A stretch of 24,000 nt of DNA, from assembly GCA_021162905.1 (NCBI GenBank), contig JAGGXT010000120.1, forward strand, positions 1 to 24,000, read 5' to 3'. Below are positions 1 to 7,128 of the stretch, one piece after another. Both the position numbers and the translations under genes were made by a program. Origin of the DNA: Candidatus Odinarchaeota archaeon (GTDB lineage: Archaea; Asgardarchaeota; JAGGXT01). Every line of letters starts with the position of its first letter. Position 1 is the stretch's first letter. The notes under the pieces were generated by a model. It worked only from the letters and a program-made list of their open reading frames with translations, did not search any database and was not told where the DNA came from.

Positions 1-874
1 ATCTAAACTAGTGATAGTCTATTTATTAGTTGCAGAAATATTTTATGAAAAAGATACTCCAACATACATAGAGATAATTTCTATTTCTTTAATCATTATG
101 GGAGTTTTTCTTGTCTCATTTGTAAAAGCAGGTTTTGGATTTATGGAGACATTAATTATATTAGGACCATATAATCTTGGACTTACCTTTTATACGTATT
201 TCCAGAAGCTAGCTAGAGATTGCAGAGAAGAGGAAATTGCCAATGATTCACTCAACTTAAGAATCTGGAGTTTATTCTTTTTAACACTGTTTATGTCTAT
301 TTTTTCAATACCACTAATCGATGATACCCGTTGGAACCTTATTATTAGATATGGACGGGATACGTATTCTTTAATTTTTATAATCATAGATATGTCTTTT
401 GCATTTTTTGCATACATATTTTATCTTCGCGCACTAGGTATGGGTAAAATGAGCGTAGTTAATTCCATAACATCTATATCTGTAGTACTGGGCATCCCAT
501 TAACTTTAATTGGAAATATGATATACCCGGGAGCGTTTGGAGTAATACCTACAGAATTAGAAATATGGGTATTTAAGACTATAGGTTCAATTTTGGTAAT
601 AGAAGGAATTGTTGCCTTATCTATTACTCAAGAGAGATCATATATTCTAATAAAAATGAAATATCCTTATGAATTGGACATAATGCCCTTACTTAAACAA
701 ATAAAAGGAGTAGAAAGTGTCGCGGCGGTCGCTGGAAATTACGATTACATTCTTCGAGTTAAGATTCGAAGTATTGCAAAAGTATATAACATGTTGGTTA
801 GGAAGATTGAAAAACTTCCAGCAATCAAAGAGATAACCACTATGAAGATAATAAAAGAATGGGAGAAAATTTAA
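1..874 (+). CDS. EamA/DMT-family membrane transporter with fused C-terminal RAM (Lrp/AsnC ligand-binding) domain, 5'-partial
   Basis: The frame is open to the left window edge, so the true start lies outside; residues here count from the GTG at 11. Residues 1-40 look like the end of a first EamA repeat: a hydrophobic helix, a Glu/acidic turn, then a Gly-containing helix. Residues 46-206 form a second repeat with about five membrane segments (around 46-65, 85-103, 119-141, 148-168, 188-206). Residues 210-285 are soluble and match the C-terminal domain of Lrp/AsnC regulators: a strand, a 'GVESV' turn, an 'AGNYDYILRVK' strand, a helix, then 'IKEITTMKII'. EamA/DMT proteins usually export amino acids or other small metabolites. 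A RAM domain binds amino acids and oligomerises, so ligand gating of transport is my inference. It converges with the next gene, with 6 nt between stops. The transporter family is fairly sure, the RAM domain likely, the substrate unknown. Confidence 0.75.
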   Translation, partial: SKLVIVYLLVAEIFYEKDTPTYIEIISISLIIMGVFLVSFVKAGFGFMETLIILGPYNLGLTFYTYFQKLARDCREEEIANDSLNLRIWSLFFLTLFMSIFSIPLIDDTRWNLIIRYGRDTYSLIFIIIDMSFAFFAYIFYLRALGMGKMSVVNSITSISVVLGIPLTLIGNMIYPGAFGVIPTELEIWVFKTIGSILVIEGIVALSITQERSYILIKMKYPYELDIMPLLKQIKGVESVAAVAGNYDYILRVKIRSIAKVYNMLVRKIEKLPAIKEITTMKIIKEWEKI

Positions 875-880
875 TTGCTC

Positions 881-1546
881 TTACCTTAATCCTAATCCAA
901 ATTTAATCTTGGTCTTTAAGGCCTCTTCCAGCGCCTTTCCTGTAAATAATAAAACAATTGCTATTTCATCTTTCAACAAGAAACTTTTTGCTAATCTACT
1001 TCGAAAAATGCCAAAACCAAGGCCGAAAATCAAACCTGAAAACCAAAGAATGAACATTAGTGAATTGGTACTAAGTCCAAAAGCTACTTTGATTGTTAAA
1101 GACAAGAACTTGTACAATAGTCCCCAAGCGAGCAAAAATAATACTTCGACTATTAGACCCAGCTTAAAAGCAAAGGAAACAATGCCTATTAAAGTAGTGT
1201 CAGAGGTTGCTTCGTGAATTAATTTGGAATCATGAAAACCAAAAACCGTACGTTTTCCGAGATTGGCACCCCCTCTAAATGCAATAAAGACCATAAATCC
1301 TCCTAAAGAGATTGGATTATCCAGCATGAGAACGCCTATAATCCCAATGACTAGCCAAATTATTGTATAGATTAGGTTAAACATTCTTTCTTTTTCCTTT
1401 TCGTATGGTATTTCTATTTTTAGAATTTTTCTTGCGAATTCCGTGATTCTGCCTTCTAAAAATTTACCTAATATTAGTGCTATATTTAATAGAATAAATG
1501 GAACCAATATCACATATGCTAGGATAACCATCCAGTCAATAGCCAA
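881..1546 (-). CDS. Uncharacterised integral membrane protein, TTG start
   Basis: I do not recognise the family. The protein (about 221 aa) is strongly hydrophobic, with about five membrane segments: one at the N-terminus, one after a basic stretch near residue 55, one near 80-95, one near 120-145 and one near 165-185. It ends in a basic tail. A short loop around residue 95 carries 'FRGGANLGKR', the most distinctive motif. The longest frame begins with GTG at 1555, but that codon overlaps the best SD (GGGGTG, 1553-1558). The in-frame TTG at 1546 is 6 nt from that SD and is preferred. ATG at 1531 is a weaker alternative. It is divergent from tldD across a short AT-rich spacer, so it probably has its own promoter. 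Confidence 0.6.
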   Translation of the reverse strand: MAIDWMVILAYVILVPFILLNIALILGKFLEGRITEFARKILKIEIPYEKEKERMFNLIYTIIWLVIGIIGVLMLDNPISLGGFMVFIAFRGGANLGKRTVFGFHDSKLIHEATSDTTLIGIVSFAFKLGLIVEVLFLLAWGLLYKFLSLTIKVAFGLSTNSLMFILWFSGLIFGLGFGIFRSRLAKSFLLKDEIAIVLLFTGKALEEALKTKIKFGLGLR

Positions 1547-1552
1547 TATAAG

Positions 1553-1558
1553 CACCCC
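1553..1558 (-). promoter_or_regulatory. SD deciding the TTG start of the membrane protein
   Basis: On the minus strand this reads GGGGTG, complementary to the GGTG part of the archaeal anti-SD. It is 6 nt upstream of TTG at 1546 and overlaps the alternative GTG at 1555, which favours the TTG. Confidence 0.5.
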
Positions 1559-1647
1559 ACTATCTTTTAAAAGTTATTATAACCATATAAAATAACATTT
1601 AAAACAACAGTAATAACTTACTTTAATGTAGTATATTATTTTTTCTT
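1556..1647. promoter_or_regulatory. Divergent AT-rich promoter region
   Basis: This spacer separates two diverging genes. On the plus strand the sequence CATATAAAATAAC near 1583-1595 is a plausible TATA element for tldD. On the minus strand, AT-rich stretches in the same area could serve the membrane protein. The palindrome CTTTTAAAAG lies at 1563-1572. No experimentally defined site can be assigned. Confidence 0.3.
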
Positions 1648-1652
1648 GGAGG
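1648..1652 (+). promoter_or_regulatory. SD deciding the tldD start
   Basis: GGAGG lies 7 nt upstream of ATG 1660 but only 1 nt from the in-frame ATG at 1654. Spacing therefore selects 1660. Confidence 0.65.
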
Positions 1653-1659
1653 AATGTTG

Positions 1660-3060
1660 ATGGAGGATTACATAGAGAAAGCCTTACAATTTCTTATGGA
1701 TAATGGTGCGTGCTTTGCTGATGCTAGATTCCAACGAAGAGTTGTAAACTCGGTTCTCGCTGAAAACAAGGAATTAAAAAGATATGAGGCAAATAGTTTT
1801 TCAGGAGTTGGTATAAGGGTACTCTATAGAGGGGCTTGGGGGTATGCAGCAACTACAAAATTATCAAAAGAGAACATATTAACGGCTGCAAAAATAGCAT
1901 TAAATATCTCTAAAAATCTTTCAGAAAAACAGCTAAATGAGCCTTTTGAAATCTCACAGAAAGTAATCAATGACCATTTTTCACTAAAGGTAAGAAAGAA
2001 GTTAGAAGACATATCTTCGGAGGAACGAATCAAACTAGCGGTCGAATCTAACAAATTATCTTTTATCAACAAAAATATAAAAAATAGTAGAACAATAGTA
2101 GCTGATTTTTCAGAAGAAAGATTGATTATGAACACTCTTGGTACTAGAGTAAAAATAAAAATAGCTATGGTTGGTATCGGCCAGTCTGTTGTTGCAAAAG
2201 TTAATGATAGATATGAGAAAATTTTTGAACAAAAATCAAGATGTTCAGGATTTGAGTTTTTTGATAAAATTAACATAGAAAATTTCATTGTGGAGTTATC
2301 AAAATTGGTAACCGACGTGCTGCATGCAAGAGCTGCAAAAGCGGGAACATACCCAGTAGTTCTCGACCCAAAAATTGTCGGACTTTTTGCTCATGAAATG
2401 GTTGGACATGCAACTGAGGGTGATTTAATATTACGGAAAGAATCGATACTTCAAGATAAATTAAACATGAAAATAGCTAATGAAAACGTGACAATAATCG
2501 ATGATGGCCTTGTAGATACAGGTTATATTGTTCCATATGATGATGAGGGGACAAAAAAGAATAGAACATTTGTTATTGAAAAAGGAATCCTTAAGAGATT
2601 TTTGACTTCATTGGAAACATCAATAAAACTGGGTATGGAGAAAACTGGAAATGGGAGAGTGGAGGGGATCTTCAGCGCACCTCTTGTAAGACAAACAAAC
2701 TATTTTCTTAATTCTGGTGATGCAAACTTTGAAGAGATGATCGAAGATATAGATTTTGGATATTATTTACTGGGTAGAGGAGCTGAAGGAGGAGAAGTTA
2801 ATGTTACCCAAGGAACATTTACTTTTAACACAGGACCAAGCTACATAATTGAGAAAGGAGAGGTAAAAGATTTGATTAAAAGTACATCAATAAGTGGGAA
2901 TATTATAGATACTCTAAAAAATATAGAATTAATAGGTAAGGATTTGGAAGTTAGTACTAGTATTTTTGGTGGTTGTGGGAAGGAGGGGCAGCTTGTAAAA
3001 GTTGGTGATGGTGGCCCTCATGTCAAAGTGCGGCAAATGATTGTAGGAGGAATAGAGTGA
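1660..3060 (+). CDS. tldD: TldD family metalloprotease
   Basis: This is the catalytic subunit of the TldD-TldE cytoplasmic zinc protease, which in bacteria degrades short or unfolded peptides and processes peptides such as microcin B17; the archaeal substrate is unknown. The product is 466 aa, normal for the family. The zinc-binding motif HEMVGH is at residues 245-250 and is followed by the family signature ATEGD. The N-terminal half has the typical 'GVGIRVL...GAWGYAAT' strand pair. The C-terminal half has 'GRGAEGGEVN' and a late conserved GGCGKEGQ segment. Start 1660 is chosen on SD spacing. The stop overlaps the start of tldE by one base (TGATG), so the two are cotranscribed and probably coupled in translation, as expected for a heterodimer. 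Confidence 0.93.
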   Translation: MEDYIEKALQFLMDNGACFADARFQRRVVNSVLAENKELKRYEANSFSGVGIRVLYRGAWGYAATTKLSKENILTAAKIALNISKNLSEKQLNEPFEISQKVINDHFSLKVRKKLEDISSEERIKLAVESNKLSFINKNIKNSRTIVADFSEERLIMNTLGTRVKIKIAMVGIGQSVVAKVNDRYEKIFEQKSRCSGFEFFDKINIENFIVELSKLVTDVLHARAAKAGTYPVVLDPKIVGLFAHEMVGHATEGDLILRKESILQDKLNMKIANENVTIIDDGLVDTGYIVPYDDEGTKKNRTFVIEKGILKRFLTSLETSIKLGMEKTGNGRVEGIFSAPLVRQTNYFLNSGDANFEEMIEDIDFGYYLLGRGAEGGEVNVTQGTFTFNTGPSYIIEKGEVKDLIKSTSISGNIIDTLKNIELIGKDLEVSTSIFGGCGKEGQLVKVGDGGPHVKVRQMIVGGIE

Positions 3061-4409
3061 TGATGGAACATGTGGAAGATATTGGAGATATTGTTTTTAG
3101 CGAATTAAAGAAATATGATTTTACAGAAGCTGATGCATTCGTATCTTTTAAAAAGAGTTGGCAGATCGTTGGAGGAGCAAATAAGATAGAACATGTTAAT
3201 TTTAGACAAAATATAGGATTAGGTATTAGAGTTATAATTCGTAAGAGAATTGGATTTTTTGCGACAACTGTATCTAAGAGAGAAGATATCCAGTATGCTA
3301 TCAATAAAGCGCATAAAATTGCGAAAACAGTTAACGAGGATAAAAATTGGGTTTCCCTTCCAAGAAATCTTGGATCTACCCATGTTGAAGGTATTTTTGA
3401 TAAGAAAATTGATGAGCTGTCATCTGATGAGCTAATAAAATTGTTTTTAGTAGGGCTTGAAGTGATAAAAACTGATAAAAATGCATACCTTGCAAGAGGA
3501 AAAATTAGTGGAGGAGTAGCAAGAATAGGCATTTTTACTTCGAATGGAGATTCCTTGGTAAAAGAAGAGTCTCTGGCATCAACCATGTTTGAGATTAACT
3601 ATAAGAAAAACGGTATAGTAGGTATGGGTTATGAGTATGATTATTCAAGAATGTGGAATTTATCAATAGAAAGCGTAGCCGAAAAGGCTCTTTCTTACGC
3701 GAAGAAATCCGCTGAAGCAACAAAAATAAAAACTATTAATAATAAGTTATCAGTGATTTGGCATAATCGATTTTCCCTTAAAATATTAGATAACATGTTA
3801 TCTACAACTATAACAGCAGATGCTGCACAACAAAAAAGATCTCCATATATGAACAAAATAGGTGAACAAATATTTGATGAGAATCTTACAATAATAGATG
3901 AGGGACTAAGACCAGCTGGCTTAGGAACAGCACCGTTTGATGATGAAGGTATTCCACAGCAGAATACAACAATAGTAGAGAAAGGAGTTTTAAGAAACTT
4001 TCTATATGATACTTACACTGCAAACAAGGATAAATGCAAATCTACTGGAAATGCAAGTAGGTCATATAAATCGTTACCTAGGCCATCTCCTCACGACATA
4101 GTAATAAAACCAGGCACAGCCACACTAGAAGATATGATATGTAATATTTCAGAGGGAATACTCATTATAGATACAATAGGGGAATGGTTAAGTGATCCGA
4201 TATCGGGAGCTATAAACGCTACGGTCACTCTTGGTGCATATATTAAGAAAGGTGAAATAAAAAATTTTGTTAAAGGTTTCATAGTTTCTGGGAATTGGTT
4301 TGAAATCGCAAAAAGTGGAATAAGAACCATAGGTAGAGATATAAGGCACGATTTAGGAGTTAGTACTCCAAGTATTTGGATTGATAAAATGGTCATTGCT
4401 TCAGACTGA
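3060..4409 (+). CDS. tldE: TldE/PmbA family protein
   Basis: This is the partner of TldD and a member of the same PmbA/TldD superfamily, about 449 aa. The family fold is visible in 'GLGIRVIIRKRIGFFATTV' near the N-terminus. The late segment has 'GTAPFDDEGIPQQ', a counterpart of the TldD 'VPYDDEGTKK' element, and a C-terminal 'GAINATVTLGAYI'. There is no HExxH motif where TldD has one, as expected for TldE, which forms the active site with TldD without binding zinc. The frame can start at GTG 3057, ATG 3060 or ATG 3063. GGAGG at 3046-3050 is 9 nt from 3060 and 6 nt from 3057, so either is possible; 3060 is chosen because it overlaps the tldD stop. It converges with thyX, with 3 nt between stops. 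Confidence 0.92.
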   Translation: MMEHVEDIGDIVFSELKKYDFTEADAFVSFKKSWQIVGGANKIEHVNFRQNIGLGIRVIIRKRIGFFATTVSKREDIQYAINKAHKIAKTVNEDKNWVSLPRNLGSTHVEGIFDKKIDELSSDELIKLFLVGLEVIKTDKNAYLARGKISGGVARIGIFTSNGDSLVKEESLASTMFEINYKKNGIVGMGYEYDYSRMWNLSIESVAEKALSYAKKSAEATKIKTINNKLSVIWHNRFSLKILDNMLSTTITADAAQQKRSPYMNKIGEQIFDENLTIIDEGLRPAGLGTAPFDDEGIPQQNTTIVEKGVLRNFLYDTYTANKDKCKSTGNASRSYKSLPRPSPHDIVIKPGTATLEDMICNISEGILIIDTIGEWLSDPISGAINATVTLGAYIKKGEIKNFVKGFIVSGNWFEIAKSGIRTIGRDIRHDLGVSTPSIWIDKMVIASD

Positions 4410-4412
4410 GTA

Positions 4413-5165
4413 TCACTTTTCTGAATATTTTTCCTTAAGTGATGTTATTTCTTTTATTATCATGTCACAAAGTTTTTTGGGTCTCGACGGTTCTCTGCAT
4501 ACACCTTCAGAAATACAACTTGGCCCAGCATACTGAAAAATTGTGGGAGCTATCGGAAGAACAAGCTTAAGTATCTCATAGGCTAGTTCTCTTATTTCCC
4601 ATTGGGCTTTTGCACAAAGCCTTAGTTTTAGGAAATGAAGTAATTCACGTGCATTCATTGTCATTACAATATAAGTTTCAATAGCGTTTGGTAAAACAAA
4701 ACGAGCATCTTCAGCAGGAATTCCCTCTTTTAAAAGCTCTTTGTAGATATTTAGAGTTGTTTTCATTGCTTGATCAAATAATTTCTTGGCTTTAGAATTG
4801 TTTGCAATTGTGTGTGGTACTATGAAATGTGGAGATTCCCACTTGACATATCGTTGCCCTCTCTGGGAGAATGAAGCTATTCTATGACGTGTTAGTTGTT
4901 GACTAATTATCCTAGAGAAATCCCATATAAGAAAAGTGAATGAAAGATGTTCAATCACCGAGTAATGACCATAACTCATGACAGCTTTTATTGTGCCCTT
5001 TACTTTTTTAGGTGGAATTCTAAGTAGATTATCAGGATCTGCAGAAGATATTGTGTTCCTTCCTGCAATAGCGCAGATGTATTCACCCTCACTTATACCT
5101 TCAGGTATTATGCTTTTGAGCTCATTAGAGACTTGTGTATACGCTAGCAGTTTAACTTTAACCAT
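4413..5165 (-). CDS. thyX: Flavin-dependent thymidylate synthase ThyX
   Basis: It makes dTMP from dUMP using FAD, NADPH and methylene-folate, the alternative to ThyA. The 250-aa product has the family signature around residues 93-106: RHRIASFSQRGQRY, with R93, H94 and R95 for FAD/dUMP binding. The canonical motif is RHRx7S; position 103, normally Ser, is Gly here, while the downstream QRY is kept. Other conserved parts are 'SYGHYSVIEHLSFTF' (about 64-78), 'PEDARFVLP'-like 'AEDARFVLPNA', and 'MNARELLHFLKLRL'. The C-terminal tail has three Cys (in AGPSCISEGVC and KKLC), as in some archaeal homologues. The start ATG has a good SD (AAGGAG) about 8 nt upstream. It is the last gene of a minus-strand run behind GAPDH, with a 101-nt spacer. 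Confidence 0.93.
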   Translation of the reverse strand: MVKVKLLAYTQVSNELKSIIPEGISEGEYICAIAGRNTISSADPDNLLRIPPKKVKGTIKAVMSYGHYSVIEHLSFTFLIWDFSRIISQQLTRHRIASFSQRGQRYVKWESPHFIVPHTIANNSKAKKLFDQAMKTTLNIYKELLKEGIPAEDARFVLPNAIETYIVMTMNARELLHFLKLRLCAKAQWEIRELAYEILKLVLPIAPTIFQYAGPSCISEGVCREPSRPKKLCDMIIKEITSLKEKYSEK

Positions 5166-5188
5166 AACTGCATCTCCTTAACTCTCTA

Positions 5189-5210
5189 CTTACAAAATTA
5201 TTTATGTAAG
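5189..5210. repeat. Short inverted repeat upstream of thyX
   Basis: CTTAC at 5189-5193 and GTAAG at 5206-5210 form a 5-bp dyad with a 12-nt AT-rich centre, 24 nt from the thyX start. The AT-rich core may overlap a promoter, so it could be an operator. It is short enough to be chance. Confidence 0.2.
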
Positions 5211-5266
5211 GAAGTATTTTTTCTTTTTGAGAATATAAAATTAAAATGAGGAGAGAACTGAAGCTC

Positions 5267-6289
5267 TTATTTAAAGAAGATATTCCCTATTCCGAGAGAG
5301 TTATCAGTAATTTTCATACTCTCCTCTTGAGATTTCAATTCAAACATCGACCTTACTGCATCTATGTTTTCAGGAACTACAATAGCTTCTTGATGAACAG
5401 CATATATAAGGTAAACCCATGCGCCATCTACAAATATTGACTCTTCCCACACCGCAACTTCATATAAGTCATTTCGCTTCCTTCCTAAATCTCTTGCAAA
5501 TTCTATTAACTGGGCTGTGTCACTAAAGCCCATAGATTTACTTACAACTAATGTTCTTGGGTTCTCTTTTAAGATAGAAATTATATCGTCATGCGTTACG
5601 TTTCTTGATAATTTAACCATAAGGGTGTGAACATGCATCAATGTAGTTGGTACAACATATGCAATACTTACAATATCTATATCCGGAATTATCGTTTTCA
5701 AGTCAAATGCATGATGACTGGGAATTCTAAAGTCTGGTTTTATGCAATTTATTGGTCCTTTTTTTGTCTCTTTTGGGTCTGCAGCACGACGAATTAGTAT
5801 CACCTTAGCCTCCTTTATTTTAAAGTTCTCATGTAATGGGTATATAATACGTGCCAATCCTGTTGTATTACAAGAAACCACTCGTACAACGTTTTTACCC
5901 AGTGCACTGTTATAGTTTACTTGAGCTACAAAACTTACTTCAGCTATGTCAGCATCTTCGCCTCCTTGAAATATCATCTTTAAGCCTTGCTTTTCATAGA
6001 GGGTTTTATTGTTTTTCCCCATACCGCCAGGGGACGTGTCAATTACTATGTCTGCCTTACTAAGTAACTCTGAAAGGGAACCCTTATACGGAAAATTTGC
6101 ATCTTCGAAATTCTTTTCTGACCCATCAACAGCAAAAACATCTATGTTGCTCTTATAAGCTAAAAAAGCAAAGTAGTCTGGTTTTGTTTTTGCTATTCCT
6201 ACAAGTTCCATATCTGGTTGTAATTTAATAGCATCAGCAACCCTTTTCCCTATAGTTCCATATCCACTTATAGCAACTTTAACTTTCAT
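5267..6289 (-). CDS. gap: Archaeal (type II) glyceraldehyde-3-phosphate dehydrogenase, phosphorylating
   Basis: It interconverts glyceraldehyde-3-phosphate and 1,3-bisphosphoglycerate with NAD(P). In many archaea it works mainly in gluconeogenesis. The 340-aa product has the N-terminal Rossmann motif SGYGTIGKRVADA (residues 8-20). The archaeal catalytic segment SCNTTGL puts the nucleophile at Cys140. Further conserved segments include 'DTSPGGMGKNNK' and 'RRAADPKETKKGP', followed by 'HHAFD'. The longest frame begins with GTG at 6301, but that codon lies inside the SD (AAGGGGTG, 6299-6306). ATG 6289 is 9 nt from the SD and gives the usual 'MKVKVAI' family start. It lies 43 nt downstream of a membrane-protein gene and upstream of thyX on the same strand. 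Confidence 0.95.
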   Translation of the reverse strand: MKVKVAISGYGTIGKRVADAIKLQPDMELVGIAKTKPDYFAFLAYKSNIDVFAVDGSEKNFEDANFPYKGSLSELLSKADIVIDTSPGGMGKNNKTLYEKQGLKMIFQGGEDADIAEVSFVAQVNYNSALGKNVVRVVSCNTTGLARIIYPLHENFKIKEAKVILIRRAADPKETKKGPINCIKPDFRIPSHHAFDLKTIIPDIDIVSIAYVVPTTLMHVHTLMVKLSRNVTHDDIISILKENPRTLVVSKSMGFSDTAQLIEFARDLGRKRNDLYEVAVWEESIFVDGAWVYLIYAVHQEAIVVPENIDAVRSMFELKSQEESMKITDNSLGIGNIFFK

Positions 6290-6298
6290 CTGAAAATA

Positions 6299-6306
6299 CA
6301 CCCCTT
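6299..6306 (-). promoter_or_regulatory. SD deciding the gap start
   Basis: On the minus strand AAGGGGTG sits 9 nt before ATG 6289 and overlaps the alternative GTG at 6301. Confidence 0.5.
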
Positions 6307-6332
6307 ATTAATACAAGAGCTTAATTAAGAGA

Positions 6333-6878
6333 TTAACGACTTATATACCTTCTCTCAATTGTTAATACAGTGAGTATTAAAATTAACAATAAAATTGCTA
6401 AAAATGGAGGTATAGCAAACGCTATTTGTTCAACGTACATTCTAATAAACTCAGGAGTTGGAGAGAACTGAGCCCCGTAAATTTCATACATTGTGAGTAG
6501 ACCATATAACGTGAAAACGGGCCACGCAATATATCCACCAGATAATAATAAAATTAAGCTTGCTAGTCCTATACCGCTTTTAGTTGGATCTAATGCCTCA
6601 TGAGGAAGATCTTTATCTGGGTCAAAAAGAAAGTAATATATTAATAGAACTGGTGCTGGTTTTAATCTAATTAATTCATGAATTGCAACACCTAATTGAA
6701 TTGCTATTAGTGGAATTAGTATGACAATTGCATATAGAACAGGAATATAAAGAAGTCGCTGAGGGGGTAGAACGAGGGGAAGAAATATAATAGTGGAATA
6801 CAATGTTAGATAAGACAGTACATAAACAGCGATATGAGAGACTATAAATTCAAGAACCTTCTTGAGCGACACTGTCAA
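6333..6878 (-). CDS. Uncharacterised membrane protein, TTG start
   Basis: I do not recognise the family. From TTG 6878 the product is 181 aa with about four or five membrane segments: residues about 10-35 (helix with 'YVLSYLTLYSTIIFLPLVL'), 42-62, 100-125 and 155-175. A soluble loop holds 'FDPDKDLPHEALDPTKSG'; these acidic and His residues are the most distinctive part. The frame could extend to ATG 6947, but that start has no SD and would add a hydrophilic tail. TTG 6878 is 4 nt from a very strong SD (GGGGGTGAT, 6883-6891), and the protein then begins MTVSLKKVLEF. It is the first gene of the minus run that includes gap and thyX. Confidence 0.6.
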   Translation of the reverse strand: MTVSLKKVLEFIVSHIAVYVLSYLTLYSTIIFLPLVLPPQRLLYIPVLYAIVILIPLIAIQLGVAIHELIRLKPAPVLLIYYFLFDPDKDLPHEALDPTKSGIGLASLILLLSGGYIAWPVFTLYGLLTMYEIYGAQFSPTPEFIRMYVEQIAFAIPPFLAILLLILILTVLTIERRYISR

Positions 6879-6882
6879 AATA

Positions 6883-6891
6883 ATCACCCCC
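6883..6891 (-). promoter_or_regulatory. Strong SD deciding a TTG start
   Basis: On the minus strand GGGGGTGAT matches most of the archaeal anti-SD complement and lies 4 nt before TTG 6878 (10 nt before GTG 6872). Confidence 0.55.
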
Positions 6892-6903
6892 AGATATATA
6901 AAA
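6892..6903 (+). promoter_or_regulatory. Candidate TATA box on the plus strand
   Basis: GATATATAAAAT is a good match to an archaeal TATA element. Transcription would start about 25 nt downstream, near 6922-6928, ahead of the SD and ATG of the small frame at 6946. It could also give the 7129 gene a long leader. Confidence 0.35.
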
Positions 6904-6945
6904 TGTTTTTTGCGAAGCGGATATGCTGAAAATTGGTGATGATCC

Positions 6946-7011
6946 ATGTTCAGTAGGGAAAATCATTGCTTCCATTTCGATCACCATTATTCGATGAACT
7001 TAAATAGATAA
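6946..7011 (+). CDS. Possible 21-residue His-rich small protein or leader peptide
   Basis: This is a short frame in the spacer between two diverging genes. It encodes a 21-aa peptide with four His and one Cys clustered in residues 7-14. It is worth listing because its upstream signals are well placed: a TATA-like element (6892-6903), then GGTGAT (6934-6939) with 5 nt to the ATG. It ends 117 nt before the gene at 7129 and might be a leader of it. Against it: the peptide is tiny, codon evidence is negligible, and the signals may be chance. Confidence 0.2.
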   Translation: MFSRENHCFHFDHHYSMNLNR

Positions 7012-7020
7012 AATAGAGAC

Positions 7021-7032
7021 AAAATATAAATG
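7021..7032 (+). promoter_or_regulatory. Candidate TATA box for the 7129 gene
   Basis: AAAATATAAATG is nearly identical to the element before the molybdenum operon (10747-10756). A start near 7050 would leave a leader of about 80 nt. A second AT-rich candidate, TTCTATATTAG near 7070-7080, would give a shorter leader. Confidence 0.35.
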
Positions 7033-7128
7033 TGCTTTGTATCATATAAATTATCTTAATGATAAAACTTTCTATATTAGAAGATCACTATATTGAATAA
7101 GAAGATACTGTTAAAAGGGTTGAGAAAT

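Noticed and set aside
3023..3586. 187-codon minus-strand frame over the tldD-tldE junction
   Set aside because: Antisense to two strongly supported genes; Ser/Leu-rich composition without motifs.
5246..5440. 64-codon plus-strand frame at the 3' end of gap
   Set aside because: Mostly antisense to the well-supported GAPDH gene, with no family resemblance.
6970..7000. Direct repeat TTCGAT (6976-6981 and 6990-6995) as an operator
   Set aside because: Six bases repeated once is not distinguishable from chance, and it falls in no clear promoter position.
6935..7005. C/D box small RNA (GTGATGA resembles a C box)
   Set aside because: No CTGA D or D' box follows at the right spacing on that strand, so the match is better explained as an SD.
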